Below are positions 33,404 to 42,904 of a stretch of DNA of 44,544 nucleotides, piece by piece. Source of the stretch: Lysobacteraceae bacterium (GTDB taxonomy: Bacteria > Pseudomonadota > Gammaproteobacteria > Xanthomonadales > Ahniellaceae); contig JAJTHZ010000112.1 in the NCBI GenBank assembly GCA_021299185.1, positions 1 to 44,544 of the forward strand. Direction: 5' to 3'. The notes beneath the pieces were generated by a model. The model had not been told where the DNA came from and searched no databases. It saw nothing but the letters and a program-made list of their open reading frames with translations. Position 1 is the stretch's first letter; every line of letters starts with the position of its first letter. The position numbers and the translations under genes are program-made.

Positions 33404-36316
33404 ATGAAGGACCCCCTGCGGGACCGATGGCCGGCGGTGCGCGCCCTGTTCGAGGCGGCCTCCGGGCAGCCGCGCGCGGCGCGCGTCGACTGGCTCGCGG
33501 CGCAGCCGGTGGACGACGCGCTGCGCGACGCGGTGGCGGCGATGCTGGCCGCTGCCGAGGACGAGACGCTGGGGGACACGGATCCGCGGGACGCGGGCGA
33601 ACTCGCCGACGGCCAGCACATCGGGCGCTATCGCATCCTGCGCACGCTGGGGCGCGGCGGCATGGGCGTGGTCTACCTCGCCGAGCAGTCCAGTCCGCGG
33701 CGGCGCGTGGCGTTGAAGCTGCTGGCGGGCGCAGTCGGTGCCGGCGCCCTGGCGCGCTTCCGTCGCGAGGCCGAATTGCTCGCGCGGCTTTCGCATCCTG
33801 GCATCGCGCGGATCGTCGAGGTCGACGCCGACGCCGGCGGCCGCTCGTTCCTGGTAATGGAATACATCGATGGCCGCGACCTTGCGACCCATTGCGCGGA
33901 CCTGTCGCGCGAAGCGCGGCTCGCGCTGCTTGCGGCGGTGGCCGACGCGGTGGAGCACGCGCACGCGCGCGGGGTCGTGCACCGGGACCTCAAGCCGTCG
34001 AACATTCTCGTGGACGCCGATGGCGAGCCGCATGTGCTGGACTTCGGCATCGGCTAGATGGTGGACGAGGGCCATACGCTGACCGAAACCGGCGTCCTGC
34101 TCGGCACGCCCGCCTACATGAGCCCCGAGCAGGCGGCGGGCCAAGGCAAGGTCGACGCGCGCAGCGACGTCTACGCGCTCGGCGTCATCGCCTATGAGCT
34201 GCTCGCCGACCGCCTGCCGCTGCCGGTGGCCGGGCTCACGCCACTGGAAGCCCTGCGCGTGGTCGGCGAAGCCACGCCGCCGCCGCTCTCGCGGCTCGAC
34301 CGCACGCTGGCCGGCGACCTGGAGATCGTGGTCGAAACCGCGCTGGCGAAGGAGCCGGCGCGCCGCTACGCCAGCGCGGGCGCCTTCGCCGACGACCTGC
34401 GGCGGTTCCTCGCGCGCGAGCCCATCCGGGCGCGCCGGCCTGGCCCGCTGCGTCGCCTGCTGCTGCTGGCGCGGCGCCGTCCGGCGCAGGTCGCGGCGGT
34501 CGCGATCGCACTCGTCGGCGTGCTCGGCGGTGCGGCGCTGGCCTTCAACGCCGCGCTCGCCGAGCGCCGCGAGCGCGATCGCGCCGAAGCCGCGCTGGCG
34601 CAGGCCGAGGACGCGATGCAGGCGCTGTCGCGCGTGTTCGCCGCGGGCAACCCCGCGATCGCCGGACGGCCCGAGGTGGCGTTCCGTGACGTGCTGGCCG
34701 CGGCACCCGCGCAACTCGAGAGCCTGCCCGCGCCGGCGCGCCTGCGGGTGCCCTACACGGTCGCGCTGGCGCAGGCGCAGATCGGCGACGAGCGCGCAGC
34801 AGCGGCTGGGTTCGCAGCGGCCGCGCAGCTCGCCGAGACGCTCGGCAACGAACGGGTATGGGCGCAGGCGACGCCGCGCGAGATGCTCTCCGCGCTGCCG
34901 GAATTGGAGCATGGCGCGGCGGCGGAGCGCCTGGATGCCCTGCTTGCCGATCCGCGCATCAACCGGCAGCGGCGCATCCGCGCCGGCCTGGCATTCAAGG
35001 CAGCGGACGTCTCGGCGCTGCGTCTGCAGTTTCGAAGCAGTGCACGCTTGCGCGCCGAGGCGCTGGCGTCCTGGCGCGCTGCTGCCGATGAACCGGCGCC
35101 GATCGACGACCCCACGCTGGCTGCGGAGATCGAGATTGAATCGTTGTTGCAGCAGTTCAGTGCGCTGATGTCAGCCGAGGCGGGCGCGCTGGATACGCAG
35201 GCGTTCCTGCGCACCGTGCAGGCCGCGCACGATCGGCTGGCGGCGCGCTTCGTGCCGGATCATCCCCAACGGGTGGCGCTGACCCTGGTCGCCGATGCGC
35301 TGCCTGATGCACTGTCCGCCCGTCCCGCTTGGCGCCAGCGGCTGCTGGCCGATCTCGAAGCGCAGGTCCCGCGCCTGGGCATCACGCATCCGTCGGTGTT
35401 GGCACGAATCGAAATCGGGGAAGCGTTGCAGTCGCTCATGCAGATCTTCGGCCGCGATCTCCAGCGCTACCGGATCGCCGCGACGCGCGAGATGCCGGTT
35501 GGCAGCCGCCGCCGTCTGCGCTCTCTGCTGCACTCGATCGGCTACGACGTTGAGGAGAGGGCGCATGGAATCGGCGCCGCCGAGGTGTTGGCGACGCGCG
35601 CGCCACTGTGCGAGCGCGCCGTCAGGGCCGACCAGGAATGCTTCTGGTCTGCGCTGATCGCAGCCCAACTGCAGGTTGCCGAAGGCGAATCCGATGTGGC
35701 GGTCGGACTCCTGGCGTCGCTCTCCGTCGGCCTCGAGGGGCTTCCGATCGCATTCGTGCACCAGGTGATGACCAGCGCGGCATCAACCCTGCAACGCCTG
35801 GGGCAGACACCGCAAGCCATGGAGGCTGCCGAGCGGGCGATTGCGGCGCTGCTTGCGGACGACGAACTGACCGAGCCCGCGCGCGACATCTTGCTGATGC
35901 GGGCGGTCTGGCCGCTGCGGCCGGCGGGCTGTGCGCGGGTGCTGGAAGTGATCGGACCGCGCGAGTCGCGTCTGGCGGGCTATGCGCAAGTGGGAGGCGA
36001 CGTGCTCGCCCGCCTGCTGTCAACCTGCGAGGTGCGCGCCGGCCGCGATCCCGACGCCGCCCTGGCTCGGCTCGCGCCGTGGTGGGAACGCGCTGCCGAT
36101 CCGGCGGTCGATCCCGTGATCCGGGTCGAGGTCGTCAACGCGCACCTCGAGATCTTCGACGTGCTGGGCCGCGACGCCGAGTTCGCGCGCTGGGCGGGCG
36201 AGCTGGAGGCGATCGAGCGCTCCGGCCAGGATCTGTCCCTACTTCTCGCCCGCCGCATGCCGTGGGTCGAACGGGCGCGGCGGATGAACGGCCGGATGCC
36301 TGCGCCGCGCGGCTGA
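33404..36316 (+). pseudogene. PknB-type Ser/Thr kinase with TM and repeat domain, interrupted by in-frame TAG
   Basis: About 970 codons in one frame, broken at codon 218 (TAG, 34055-34057). Before it are the glycine loop GRGGMGVVY (83-91), Lys105 (VALKLL), catalytic HRDLKPSN (193-200) and DFG (213-215). After it, in the same frame, come GTPAYMSPEQ, DARSDVYALGVIAYELL, a membrane segment (PAQVAAVAIALVGVLGGAAL) and a long helical, TPR-like exported domain with no other stop. One base change (for example CAG to TAG) explains the break. An ATG follows the TAG directly, so reinitiation could make a split kinase, but the lobes would be separate. It is a pseudogene by nonsense mutation, a read error or a recoded stop, in falling order of likelihood. 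Confidence 0.8.
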
Positions 36317-36412
36317 ACCGGGTTCCGCCCGCTGCCCCACCGGCAGGCGTGTCGCGATCCGCGCTCGGCGTCGTTGTTGTCTGAAACGACCCCTGGACGA
36401 CTGCGAACCCCC

Positions 36413-38338
36413 ATGACGCGAAAACCTGCCCTCGCCGCGCGCGCGGCTGCATTCCACCACCGCGCCGCGGGCGCCATCGCTGCCGGCTTCGCCGCACTGC
36501 TGGCCGCAAGCGCCAGTGGCGTGCCAGCGCACGCCGCGCCGTCGCCGGGTGCGCTGGTCGACGAGCCCTGCGACATCGAGGTCGGCGACCCCGCCATCGC
36601 CGCGCGCCTGCACTGCGCGCGCATGCACGTGCTGCGCGATCCGGCGCGGCCGGCGCTGGGACGCTTCGAGATCGCGGTCGCGATCCGGCGCAGCGCCGCG
36701 CCGAAGCCGGGCACGGCGCCGGTGCTGTTCCTGCATGGTGGCCCGGGCGGCGGTATCACGCGTTGGCTGGGCAGGGGCGGCCGCGATCCCGCGCCCGGCC
36801 ACGATCTTGTCGCCTTCGACATGCGCGGCGGCGGGCGCAGCACGCCGCGAGTCTGCGAGGACGCCGGTGGAGCGCTGATGCAGGCCTCCGTCGACGCCGA
36901 CGGCCCTGCCGCGGCTGCCGCTCGGCGCGAAGCCATCGCGAGCGAGTGCCTGCGCGAGTGGCGTGCGGCCGGGTTCGATGGCACGCAATTCGGCACGGCA
37001 GTGACCGTCGCCGATGCCGAAGCCCTGCGCGAGGCCCTCGGCGTGGCGCGCTGGCTGCTGCTGGGCGAGTCCTACGGCACCACGGTCGCCGCGCACTACG
37101 TGGCCACCCACCCCGACCGCATCGAGGCGGCCGTGCTCGATTCGCTCTATCCGCCGGACGACCTGGTACTGCCGGTGGCCGAGATGCAGGCGCGCCTCGT
37201 CGACCGCATCGGCGCCGACTGCGCGGCCGACCCGGACTGCGCGGTGCGCTTTCCCAAAGTCGGGCGCGCCGCGCTCGCCGCCGTCGTGGCGGACTTCGAT
37301 CGCGCGCCGCTGCGCGTCGGCCGCGGCGCAGGCGCGCTGCTCTTCGACGGCCTCGCCTTGCGGCAGTCGCTCGGATTGGCGGCCGTCGACGAGGCCGGCG
37401 CGCGCGCGATCCCGCTGCTGCTCGACGCCGCGCGGCGTCGCGATGCGCGCTACTTCGAAGGCGCGGCGGCCGCGGTCGGATCGGACAGCGCCGGCGGGGT
37501 GAACCTCGCCGCGCTGCTGGCCACCGACTGCCGCGATCGTGCCCGCCACCACGTCGAAGGCGAAGACGACGGCACCCTGCGCCTGCTCGCCGGCCTGCCG
37601 CCCGGCACCTGCGCTTCGTGGACAGCGCCGGGCGAGGCGCCGCGCTGGCCGTGGGGCACGCCGGTGCCGATGCTGCTGCTCGCCGGCGGCTACGACAGCT
37701 TCCAGCCCGACGCCGCGGCGATCGCCGCGCGCATCGGACCCGCGGCCCGGCTGGTCGAACTGCCGTTCGCCGCGCACGGCGCGCGCGGCGCGGGGCCCTG
37801 CGTGCGCGAGATCGCCGCTGGATGGCTGGCCGATCCGACGCGCGCGCCGGACCTCGATTGCGTCGCCACCATGGTGCCGCCGCCGTTCCTGCGCGAGGTC
37901 GTGCCATTGGCTGGTGTCGCCGCACTCGCCAGTGCGGCCACGCCGTCGCCGTGGGCGATCGTGCTGGTGGCCGCGCTCGTCGTCGCCTTGCTGGCCGGGT
38001 TCGGTGCGCCGCTGCTCGCCCGGCTGCGGCACCGCCCCATCCCGAATCCCGCTGCGTCGCGCGCCGCGGCGCTGGCGAGCGTCCTGCTGCTGCTGGCGAT
38101 CGCGGTGCCCGCGTTCGCGCTGGCCTCGGCAGGCGCTGGAGCGCGCGCGATCGGGATGTTCGGCCTGCCGGCGCCGGCCGGCCACGCGGCCTGGCTGCTG
38201 TGGCCCGCCGCGCTGCTTGCGTTGCTCGCGCTCATGGCCGCGCTGCGCGACCGCCGCTTCGCGGCGGGCATCGCGTCGGTCGCGGTGCTGGTCGCGGTGG
38301 GGGCCGCGGCCGGGATCGGCCTGCTGCCGATGCCGTGA
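36413..38338 (+). CDS. exported alpha/beta hydrolase (proline-iminopeptidase/TAP-like) with C-terminal membrane domain
   Basis: 641-residue protein. After a signal sequence (about 17-42) lies a hydrolase of the prolyl-aminopeptidase/tripeptidyl-peptidase-like group. It has HGGPGGG (109-114), nucleophile Ser220 in GESYG, Asp428 in GGYDSFQP and His455 in AAHGARG. Cysteine pairs suggest a periplasmic location. The unusual part is the tail: four hydrophobic helices at about 514-533, 551-575, 592-611 and 618-637, anchoring the enzyme in the membrane. ATG 36413 is preferred to the TTG at 36374, because the signal sequence starts just after it. The peptide substrate is unknown. Confidence 0.82.
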   Translation: MTRKPALAARAAAFHHRAAGAIAAGFAALLAASASGVPAHAAPSPGALVDEPCDIEVGDPAIAARLHCARMHVLRDPARPALGRFEIAVAIRRSAAPKPGTAPVLFLHGGPGGGITRWLGRGGRDPAPGHDLVAFDMRGGGRSTPRVCEDAGGALMQASVDADGPAAAAARREAIASECLREWRAAGFDGTQFGTAVTVADAEALREALGVARWLLLGESYGTTVAAHYVATHPDRIEAAVLDSLYPPDDLVLPVAEMQARLVDRIGADCAADPDCAVRFPKVGRAALAAVVADFDRAPLRVGRGAGALLFDGLALRQSLGLAAVDEAGARAIPLLLDAARRRDARYFEGAAAAVGSDSAGGVNLAALLATDCRDRARHHVEGEDDGTLRLLAGLPPGTCASWTAPGEAPRWPWGTPVPMLLLAGGYDSFQPDAAAIAARIGPAARLVELPFAAHGARGAGPCVREIAAGWLADPTRAPDLDCVATMVPPPFLREVVPLAGVAALASAATPSPWAIVLVAALVVALLAGFGAPLLARLRHRPIPNPAASRAAALASVLLLLAIAVPAFALASAGAGARAIGMFGLPAPAGHAAWLLWPAALLALLALMAALRDRRFAAGIASVAVLVAVGAAAGIGLLPMP

Positions 38339-38347
38339 TCGGGCCGG

Positions 38348-38366
38348 GGCGCGCTCAGGGCGCGCC
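38348..38366. terminator. hairpin between convergent genes
   Basis: GGCGCGC-TCAGG-GCGCGCC, a 7-bp stem. It overlaps the stop codon of the minus-strand beta-helix gene and lies 10 bases after the hydrolase stop. Weak bidirectional terminator. Confidence 0.4.
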
Positions 38367-39500
38367 GGGCTCGAAGCCGTCGCGGAACACCGGGTCGAGC
38401 GCCTGCAGCTCCAGCGCGCCGACGTCGATGCCGCCGAGCCGGTTGCGCAGCCCGCCGGCCACGTCGAAGCCGTTGAACTGCGGGTAGGCGCCGGGGATCG
38501 GCAGCAGGCCGCGGTCGAGCAGCGGCGAATCGTCGCGCAGTCGGAAGTCGCCGGCCGCGGCGTCGACGAAGCGCGGGTCGCCGGCCACCGGGCGCTCGAT
38601 GGTGCGCGGCAGGCTGCCGATGTCCACCGGCATCAGGCTGTCGCGCACGATCACGCGTTCGCTGCCGTTGGGCGAGACGATCTGGGTGGTGAGGTCGGCA
38701 ATCGGGTTGTCGTGGAAGACGGTGTTGACGATGGCGCTGCTGACGCCGGTGCCGGTGAAGATCGACAGCCCGCAGCCGCGCGGCCCGCCGGTGTTGCCGA
38801 GGCAGCGCCCGCGGGCGAAGGTGCTGTTGGCGACCACGATGCCGCTGCCGTAGGCCGACGGGCTGGAGGTCAATCCCAGCGCGGCATGCCCGAACGCCGA
38901 GTCCGGCGCGTTGTTGAGGTCGAACAGGCTGTTGACCAGCCGGATCATGCCGTTGGCGACGCTGGCGTCGAGTGCGCCGACGAAGTAGCCGCTGTTGCCG
39001 CGGAACACGAGGTTCTCCAGCCACAGTTCGTTGGTCGCGCTGGCCGGCTGCATGAATGCGTTCAGTCCGCCGCCGCGCTGGAAGCCGCTGCCGACGCCGT
39101 TGGCGAAGGTGAGGTTCTCGACGTAGATCCGCGCGCCGGACGTCCTGCCCGCGGGCGGCTGGTGGGCGAGGATCATGATCTGCCGCAGGCCCTGGCCGTC
39201 GAGCACGGTGGCACCGGCGTTCAGCGCGCGCGCGCCGCAGGGCAGGCCACCGCCCTCCGCGTAGCCGCCCACGACCGACAGCCAGCCGGGCTGGGTGTTG
39301 TTGTAGACCAGCGTCGCGTCGACGGCGTAGGTGCCGGCGCGGATGCGGATCTCGTCGTCGCCGGGGGCCTGGGCCGATACCAGGGCCGCGCGCAGTTCGG
39401 CCACGGTGCCGACGCAGAAGGTCGTCGCGCCGGCGGGTGTGCCGGCGCCGAGCACGGCGAACGGGCACCAGAGGGCGAGGGCGAGGCGGGGTCGGTTCAT
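38355..39500 (-). CDS. secreted parallel beta-helix protein with GFE tail
   Basis: 381-residue exported protein. The signal peptide covers about residues 1-25 (cut near AGATT). The opening TFCVGTVAELRAALVSAQ and IRIRAGTYAVDATLVYNN is typical of right-handed beta-helix proteins. PbH1-type turns follow (IYVENLTFANGVG, LWLENLVFRGNSG, IRLVNSLFDLNNAP, IVVANSTFARG, AIVNTVFHDNP). The end GGIDVGALELQALDPVFRDGFEPGAP combines the DVGA.E.Q motif common to this family with the GFE tail shared in this window. It is divergent from the C26 peptidase gene. Surface role inferred; no catalytic site identified. Confidence 0.8.
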   Translation of the reverse strand: MNRPRLALALWCPFAVLGAGTPAGATTFCVGTVAELRAALVSAQAPGDDEIRIRAGTYAVDATLVYNNTQPGWLSVVGGYAEGGGLPCGARALNAGATVLDGQGLRQIMILAHQPPAGRTSGARIYVENLTFANGVGSGFQRGGGLNAFMQPASATNELWLENLVFRGNSGYFVGALDASVANGMIRLVNSLFDLNNAPDSAFGHAALGLTSSPSAYGSGIVVANSTFARGRCLGNTGGPRGCGLSIFTGTGVSSAIVNTVFHDNPIADLTTQIVSPNGSERVIVRDSLMPVDIGSLPRTIERPVAGDPRFVDAAAGDFRLRDDSPLLDRGLLPIPGAYPQFNGFDVAGGLRNRLGGIDVGALELQALDPVFRDGFEPGAP

Positions 39501-39584
39501 GGGCTCTGGCGTCGGCGGGGATGTCCTGTCATACGCAGCATCGCCCCCGCTTCCGCAATGCCGGGGTGGTCCGATCCGACGATG

Positions 39585-39601
39585 CGTGCGACCATCGCAC
39601 G
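39585..39601. promoter_or_regulatory. 17-bp palindrome touching the C26 peptidase start codon
   Basis: CGTGCGA-CCA-TCGCACG, perfect 7-bp arms, ends one base before the ATG at 39602. It lies in the 100-bp divergent gap. It could be an operator or an RNA hairpin at the start site. No Shine-Dalgarno is seen. Confidence 0.45.
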
Positions 39602-40435
39602 ATGCTGCCCGCGACCCACCCGCCGGCCGCGCCCCACGCATCGGACCGCGCCAGCCGCCACCGCCCGCTGATCGGCGTCTCGCCGCGCCTGCTGCGCGAG
39701 GTGCCGCCGCCGCTCGGCTTCCGCGGCAAGACCCTGCAGTACCTCGAGCAGTCGGTCGCGCACTGGGTGATGGAGGCCGGCGCGCTGGCGGTGATGATCC
39801 CCACCATCGAGACCGGCGGCATGCTGCGCCGGGGCGATCTGTCCTCGCACGACATGGCCGCCGCGCTCGACGGCCTGCTGCTGCAGGGCGGCGCCGACGT
39901 CGACCCGGTGCTCTACAGCGAGCCGCAGCGCGCCACCCGCGGCCCGCTCAATCCCGCGCGCGACCGCTTCGAGCGCGACCTGATCCTCGCCTTCGCCGCC
40001 GCCGGCAAGCCGGTGCTCGGCATCTGCCGCGGCATGCAGCTGATCAACGTCGCCTTCGGCGGCAGCCTCTACCAGGACCTGGTCAGCGACGGTGCGACGA
40101 ACGTCGAGCACGTCGACGACGCGGGCTACGACCGCCACCTGCATCCCTTGCGCATCGAGCCCGGCGGCGTGCTGGCGTCGCTGTACGGCGACATCGTGGC
40201 GGGCACGGTCAACTCCATCCATCACCAGGGCGTACGGCGGCTCGCGGAAGGATTCGTCGTCGAAGCGCGCGCGCCCGACGGCGTGGTGGAGGCGATCCGC
40301 TCCACCCGCCACGACTTCCTGCTCGGCACCCAGTGGCACCCGGAGTTCCACGCGCCCGACGACCCGGCCGGCCTGCTGCCGACCGCGCCGCTGCTGGCCG
40401 CGCTGGTCGAGGCCGCGCTGCGCGCGCGCGGGTGA
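39602..40435 (+). CDS. class I glutamine amidotransferase, gamma-glutamyl-GABA hydrolase-like (peptidase C26)
   Basis: 277-residue cytoplasmic enzyme of the PuuD/C26 type. The nucleophile is Cys142 in [11 protein letters not shown], and the catalytic His246 and Glu248 lie in [19 protein letters not shown] (90-102) is the family's oxyanion-side motif. Relatives release glutamate from gamma-glutamyl compounds such as gamma-glutamyl-GABA in putrescine breakdown. No other putrescine gene is present, so the substrate is open. ATG 39602 is chosen because the conserved region starts at [10 protein letters not shown]; upstream codons have no homology. Confidence 0.88.
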   Translation: MLPATHPPAAPHASDRASRHRPLIGVSPRLLREVPPPLGFRGKTLQYLEQSVAHWVMEAGALAVMIPTIETGGMLRRGDLSSHDMAAALDGLLLQGGADVDPVLYSEPQRATRGPLNPARDRFERDLILAFAAAGKPVLGICRGMQLINVAFGGSLYQDLVSDGATNVEHVDDAGYDRHLHPLRIEPGGVLASLYGDIVAGTVNSIHHQGVRRLAEGFVVEARAPDGVVEAIRSTRHDFLLGTQWHPEFHAPDDPAGLLPTAPLLAALVEAALRARG

Positions 40436-40442
40436 GCGCGCC

Positions 40443-41525
40443 TCAGCCCAGCGTGGCCAGCGGGCCCGCCCGCGGGACGCCGGCGTCGTCGGTGCGTACG
40501 CGTGGCATCGCGTAGGGATGCTCGCGCGCGACGAACGCCAGCAGGCCCTCGCGCACGCGGCAGCGCAGCGACCACAGGCGGCCTGCGTCCGCGGCCGACA
40601 CCAGGGCGCGAACCTGCATCGCGCGCTCGCTGGTTTCCACCACCTGCACCTCGGCCACGCGGCCGTCCCAGTCCGGGTCCTCCCGGCACAGCGCGTGCAG
40701 TTTCGCGCGCAGCGCGTCCACCGGCGCGCCGGGGTCGGTCCACAGCAGCACCGTGCCCAGCATCTGCGCATTGCGCCGGGTCCAGTTCTCGAACGGCTTT
40801 TCCAGGAACCAGGTCAGCGGCAGCACCAGGCGACGCTCGTCCCAGACCTTGACCACCACGTAGGTGGTGGCGATCTCCTCGACCCGGCCCCAGTGGCCTT
40901 CGACCACCACCACGTCGTCGATGCGGATCGGCTGCGCGAGCGCGATCTGCAGGCCGGCGATCACGTTCGACAGCACCGGCTTGACCGCCAGCGCCACCGC
41001 CAGGCCGGCGAGGCCCGCCGAGGCAAGCAGGCCGGCGCCGACGTGGCGCACGCCGGGGAAGGTCATCAGCGCCGCCGCGATCGCGAGCACCACCACGGCG
41101 ATCCGCACCACCTGCGCGAGGACCCGCAGTTGCGTCTGCACGGTGCGCGCGGCGAGGTTGTCGACCACGTCGACCGGATGGCGGCGCTCGATGCGCTCGC
41201 GCGCCACCGCGGCGAGGTTGAGCAGCAGCCAGGCCAGCCCGAGGATCGCCAGCAGCAACGCCGCGTGGCGCAGCGCGCCGGCGGCGGCGGGTGCTGCGTC
41301 GCCGGCCACGGCGAGCAGGCCCGCGACCGGGGCGAAGACGCGCAGCAGGGGGCGGCGCAGGGCGAGCCGCAGGTCCTCGGGAAGCGCCGGTATGCCGTGC
41401 CATGGCCGCCTGGGCAGCAGGACACGCACCGTGAGCGCCGCAGCCGCGGCCACGGCGATCCCGATCGCGGCGGTCCACGCCGCCGCGACGAAGGGCGCGA
41501 CCCAGTCCGGCCAGCCCGACGGCAT
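40443..41525 (-). CDS. MscS-family mechanosensitive channel
   Basis: 360-residue small-conductance mechanosensitive channel. Hydrophobic helices lie at about 12-35, 58-75, 84-105 and 137-153. The pore helix is [35 protein letters not shown] (161-195), with its Gly/Ala packing pattern. The beta domain follows ([20 protein letters not shown]) and then the C-terminal cage. It releases solutes on hypo-osmotic shock. Its ATG overlaps the trehalose synthase stop by one base (TGATG), so it is co-translated with an osmolyte gene. It is convergent with the C26 gene, seven bases apart. Confidence 0.9.
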   Translation of the reverse strand: MPSGWPDWVAPFVAAAWTAAIGIAVAAAAALTVRVLLPRRPWHGIPALPEDLRLALRRPLLRVFAPVAGLLAVAGDAAPAAAGALRHAALLLAILGLAWLLLNLAAVARERIERRHPVDVVDNLAARTVQTQLRVLAQVVRIAVVVLAIAAALMTFPGVRHVGAGLLASAGLAGLAVALAVKPVLSNVIAGLQIALAQPIRIDDVVVVEGHWGRVEEIATTYVVVKVWDERRLVLPLTWFLEKPFENWTRRNAQMLGTVLLWTDPGAPVDALRAKLHALCREDPDWDGRVAEVQVVETSERAMQVRALVSAADAGRLWSLRCRVREGLLAFVAREHPYAMPRVRTDDAGVPRAGPLATLG

Positions 41526-42904
41526 CACGCCGCCAGCGCGGTGCCCGCGCCGCCACCGCCCTCGAGCGCGGCCACGAAGCGGCGCCACCAGGCCGTGACG
41601 TCGTCCTCGCGCATCGCCGCCATCATCGAGTGCCAGCGGGATTGCCGCTCCGGCAGCGGCATCTGCAGCGCCGCGCGCAGGGATTCCGCCATGCCCTCGA
41701 CGTCGTTGGGGTTGACCAGCAGGGCCCCCGGCATGTTGCGCGCCGCGCCCGCGAAGCGGGAGAGCACCAGCACGCCGGGGTCCGCCGGGTCCTGGCTGGC
41801 GACGTACTCCTTCGCCACCAGGTTCATGCCGTCGCGGTGCGGGGTGACCAGGCCCACCGCCGCGCCGCGGTAGAGCCCGCACAGCTCGGGCTGCGGATAG
41901 CCCCGGTTGACGTAGCGGATCGGCACCCAGTCCGGCTCGCCGAACTCGCCGTTGATCGCGCCGGCCATTTGTTCCAGCTGCCGCCGCAGCCGGCGATAGT
42001 CGGACACGTCCTCGCGCGACGGTGGGGCGATCTGCAGCAGGTCGACCTGGCGTCGCTGCTCCGGCCACGTGCGCAGCAGGTGGCCGAAGGCGAGGAAGCG
42101 TTCGGGCAGCCCCTTGCTGTAGTCGAGCCGGTCGACGCCGATCACGCTGCGCGGCGCATCGGGCCCGCGCGGTGGTGCGGCGCGCGCGGCGGCCTCGCGC
42201 GCGACCGCCTCGACGTCGATTCCGACCGGGAAGGCGCCGACCCGGAAGCTGCGGCGGCCGCCGTGCACGCTGATCATGCCCGACTCGTTCACCTCGCCGC
42301 CGATCTCGCCCATCACGTACTCGCGGAAGGCGCGCACGTAGGACTCGACCTGGAAGCCGACCAGGTCGTATGCGGTGAGCGCCTCGAACAGCTCGCGGTG
42401 CACCGGCAGCATGGTCAGCAGGTCCGGCGGCGGGAAGGGCGTGTGCAGGTAGAAGCCGAGCCGTGCGCGCACGCCCCGCTGGCGCAGCGCGGCGCCCAAT
42501 GGCATCAGGTGGTAGTCGTGGATCCAGACCATGTCGCCGGGCTCGACGAGCTGCACGAGGTGGTCGGCGAACAGCGCGTTGACGCGCTCGTAGGCGGCCC
42601 AGGTGGCGCGCGTGAAGTCGACCAGGCTGGGCCGGAAGTGGAACAGCGGCCACAGCGTGCGGTTGGCGAAGCCGGCGTAGTATTCGGCGTGGTCGCGGCG
42701 ATCGAGCCCGAGCGTGGCATAGGTGATGCCACCCTGGCGCTCGACGTGCAGGTCGGCGCCGGAGCGCGCCACCACCTTGCCGTTCCAGCCGAACCAGAGT
42801 CCGCCGGATTCCTGCAGCGCGCACTTCATGGCCAGCGCCAGTCCGCCGGCGCGGTGCTCGCGCGGCAGCGCGACGCGATTGCTCACCATCACCAGTCGGC
42901 TCAC
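41525..42904 (-). CDS. otsA: trehalose-6-phosphate synthase (GT20)
   Basis: 459-residue GT-B glycosyltransferase making trehalose-6-phosphate from UDP-glucose and glucose-6-phosphate. Landmarks are the start [48 protein letters not shown] and [18 protein letters not shown], all classical OtsA motifs. The start is GTG 42904, overlapping the GH15 stop by four bases, with GGAGGA before it. No trehalose-6-phosphatase gene is visible; it may lie upstream of the insertion sequence. Because the upstream gene is disrupted near its 5' end, transcription of otsA may now depend on another promoter. Confidence 0.93.
   Translation of the reverse strand: MSRLVMVSNRVALPREHRAGGLALAMKCALQESGGLWFGWNGKVVARSGADLHVERQGGITYATLGLDRRDHAEYYAGFANRTLWPLFHFRPSLVDFTRATWAAYERVNALFADHLVQLVEPGDMVWIHDYHLMPLGAALRQRGVRARLGFYLHTPFPPPDLLTMLPVHRELFEALTAYDLVGFQVESYVRAFREYVMGEIGGEVNESGMISVHGGRRSFRVGAFPVGIDVEAVAREAAARAAPPRGPDAPRSVIGVDRLDYSKGLPERFLAFGHLLRTWPEQRRQVDLLQIAPPSREDVSDYRRLRRQLEQMAGAINGEFGEPDWVPIRYVNRGYPQPELCGLYRGAAVGLVTPHRDGMNLVAKEYVASQDPADPGVLVLSRFAGAARNMPGALLVNPNDVEGMAESLRAALQMPLPERQSRWHSMMAAMREDDVTAWWRRFVAALEGGGGAGTALAA

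Noticed and set aside
34055-34057. TAG read as a sense codon (genetic code change)
   Set aside because: TAG is the ordinary stop of at least four intact genes here (20823, 29337, 31101 and 33355), so general reassignment is unlikely.
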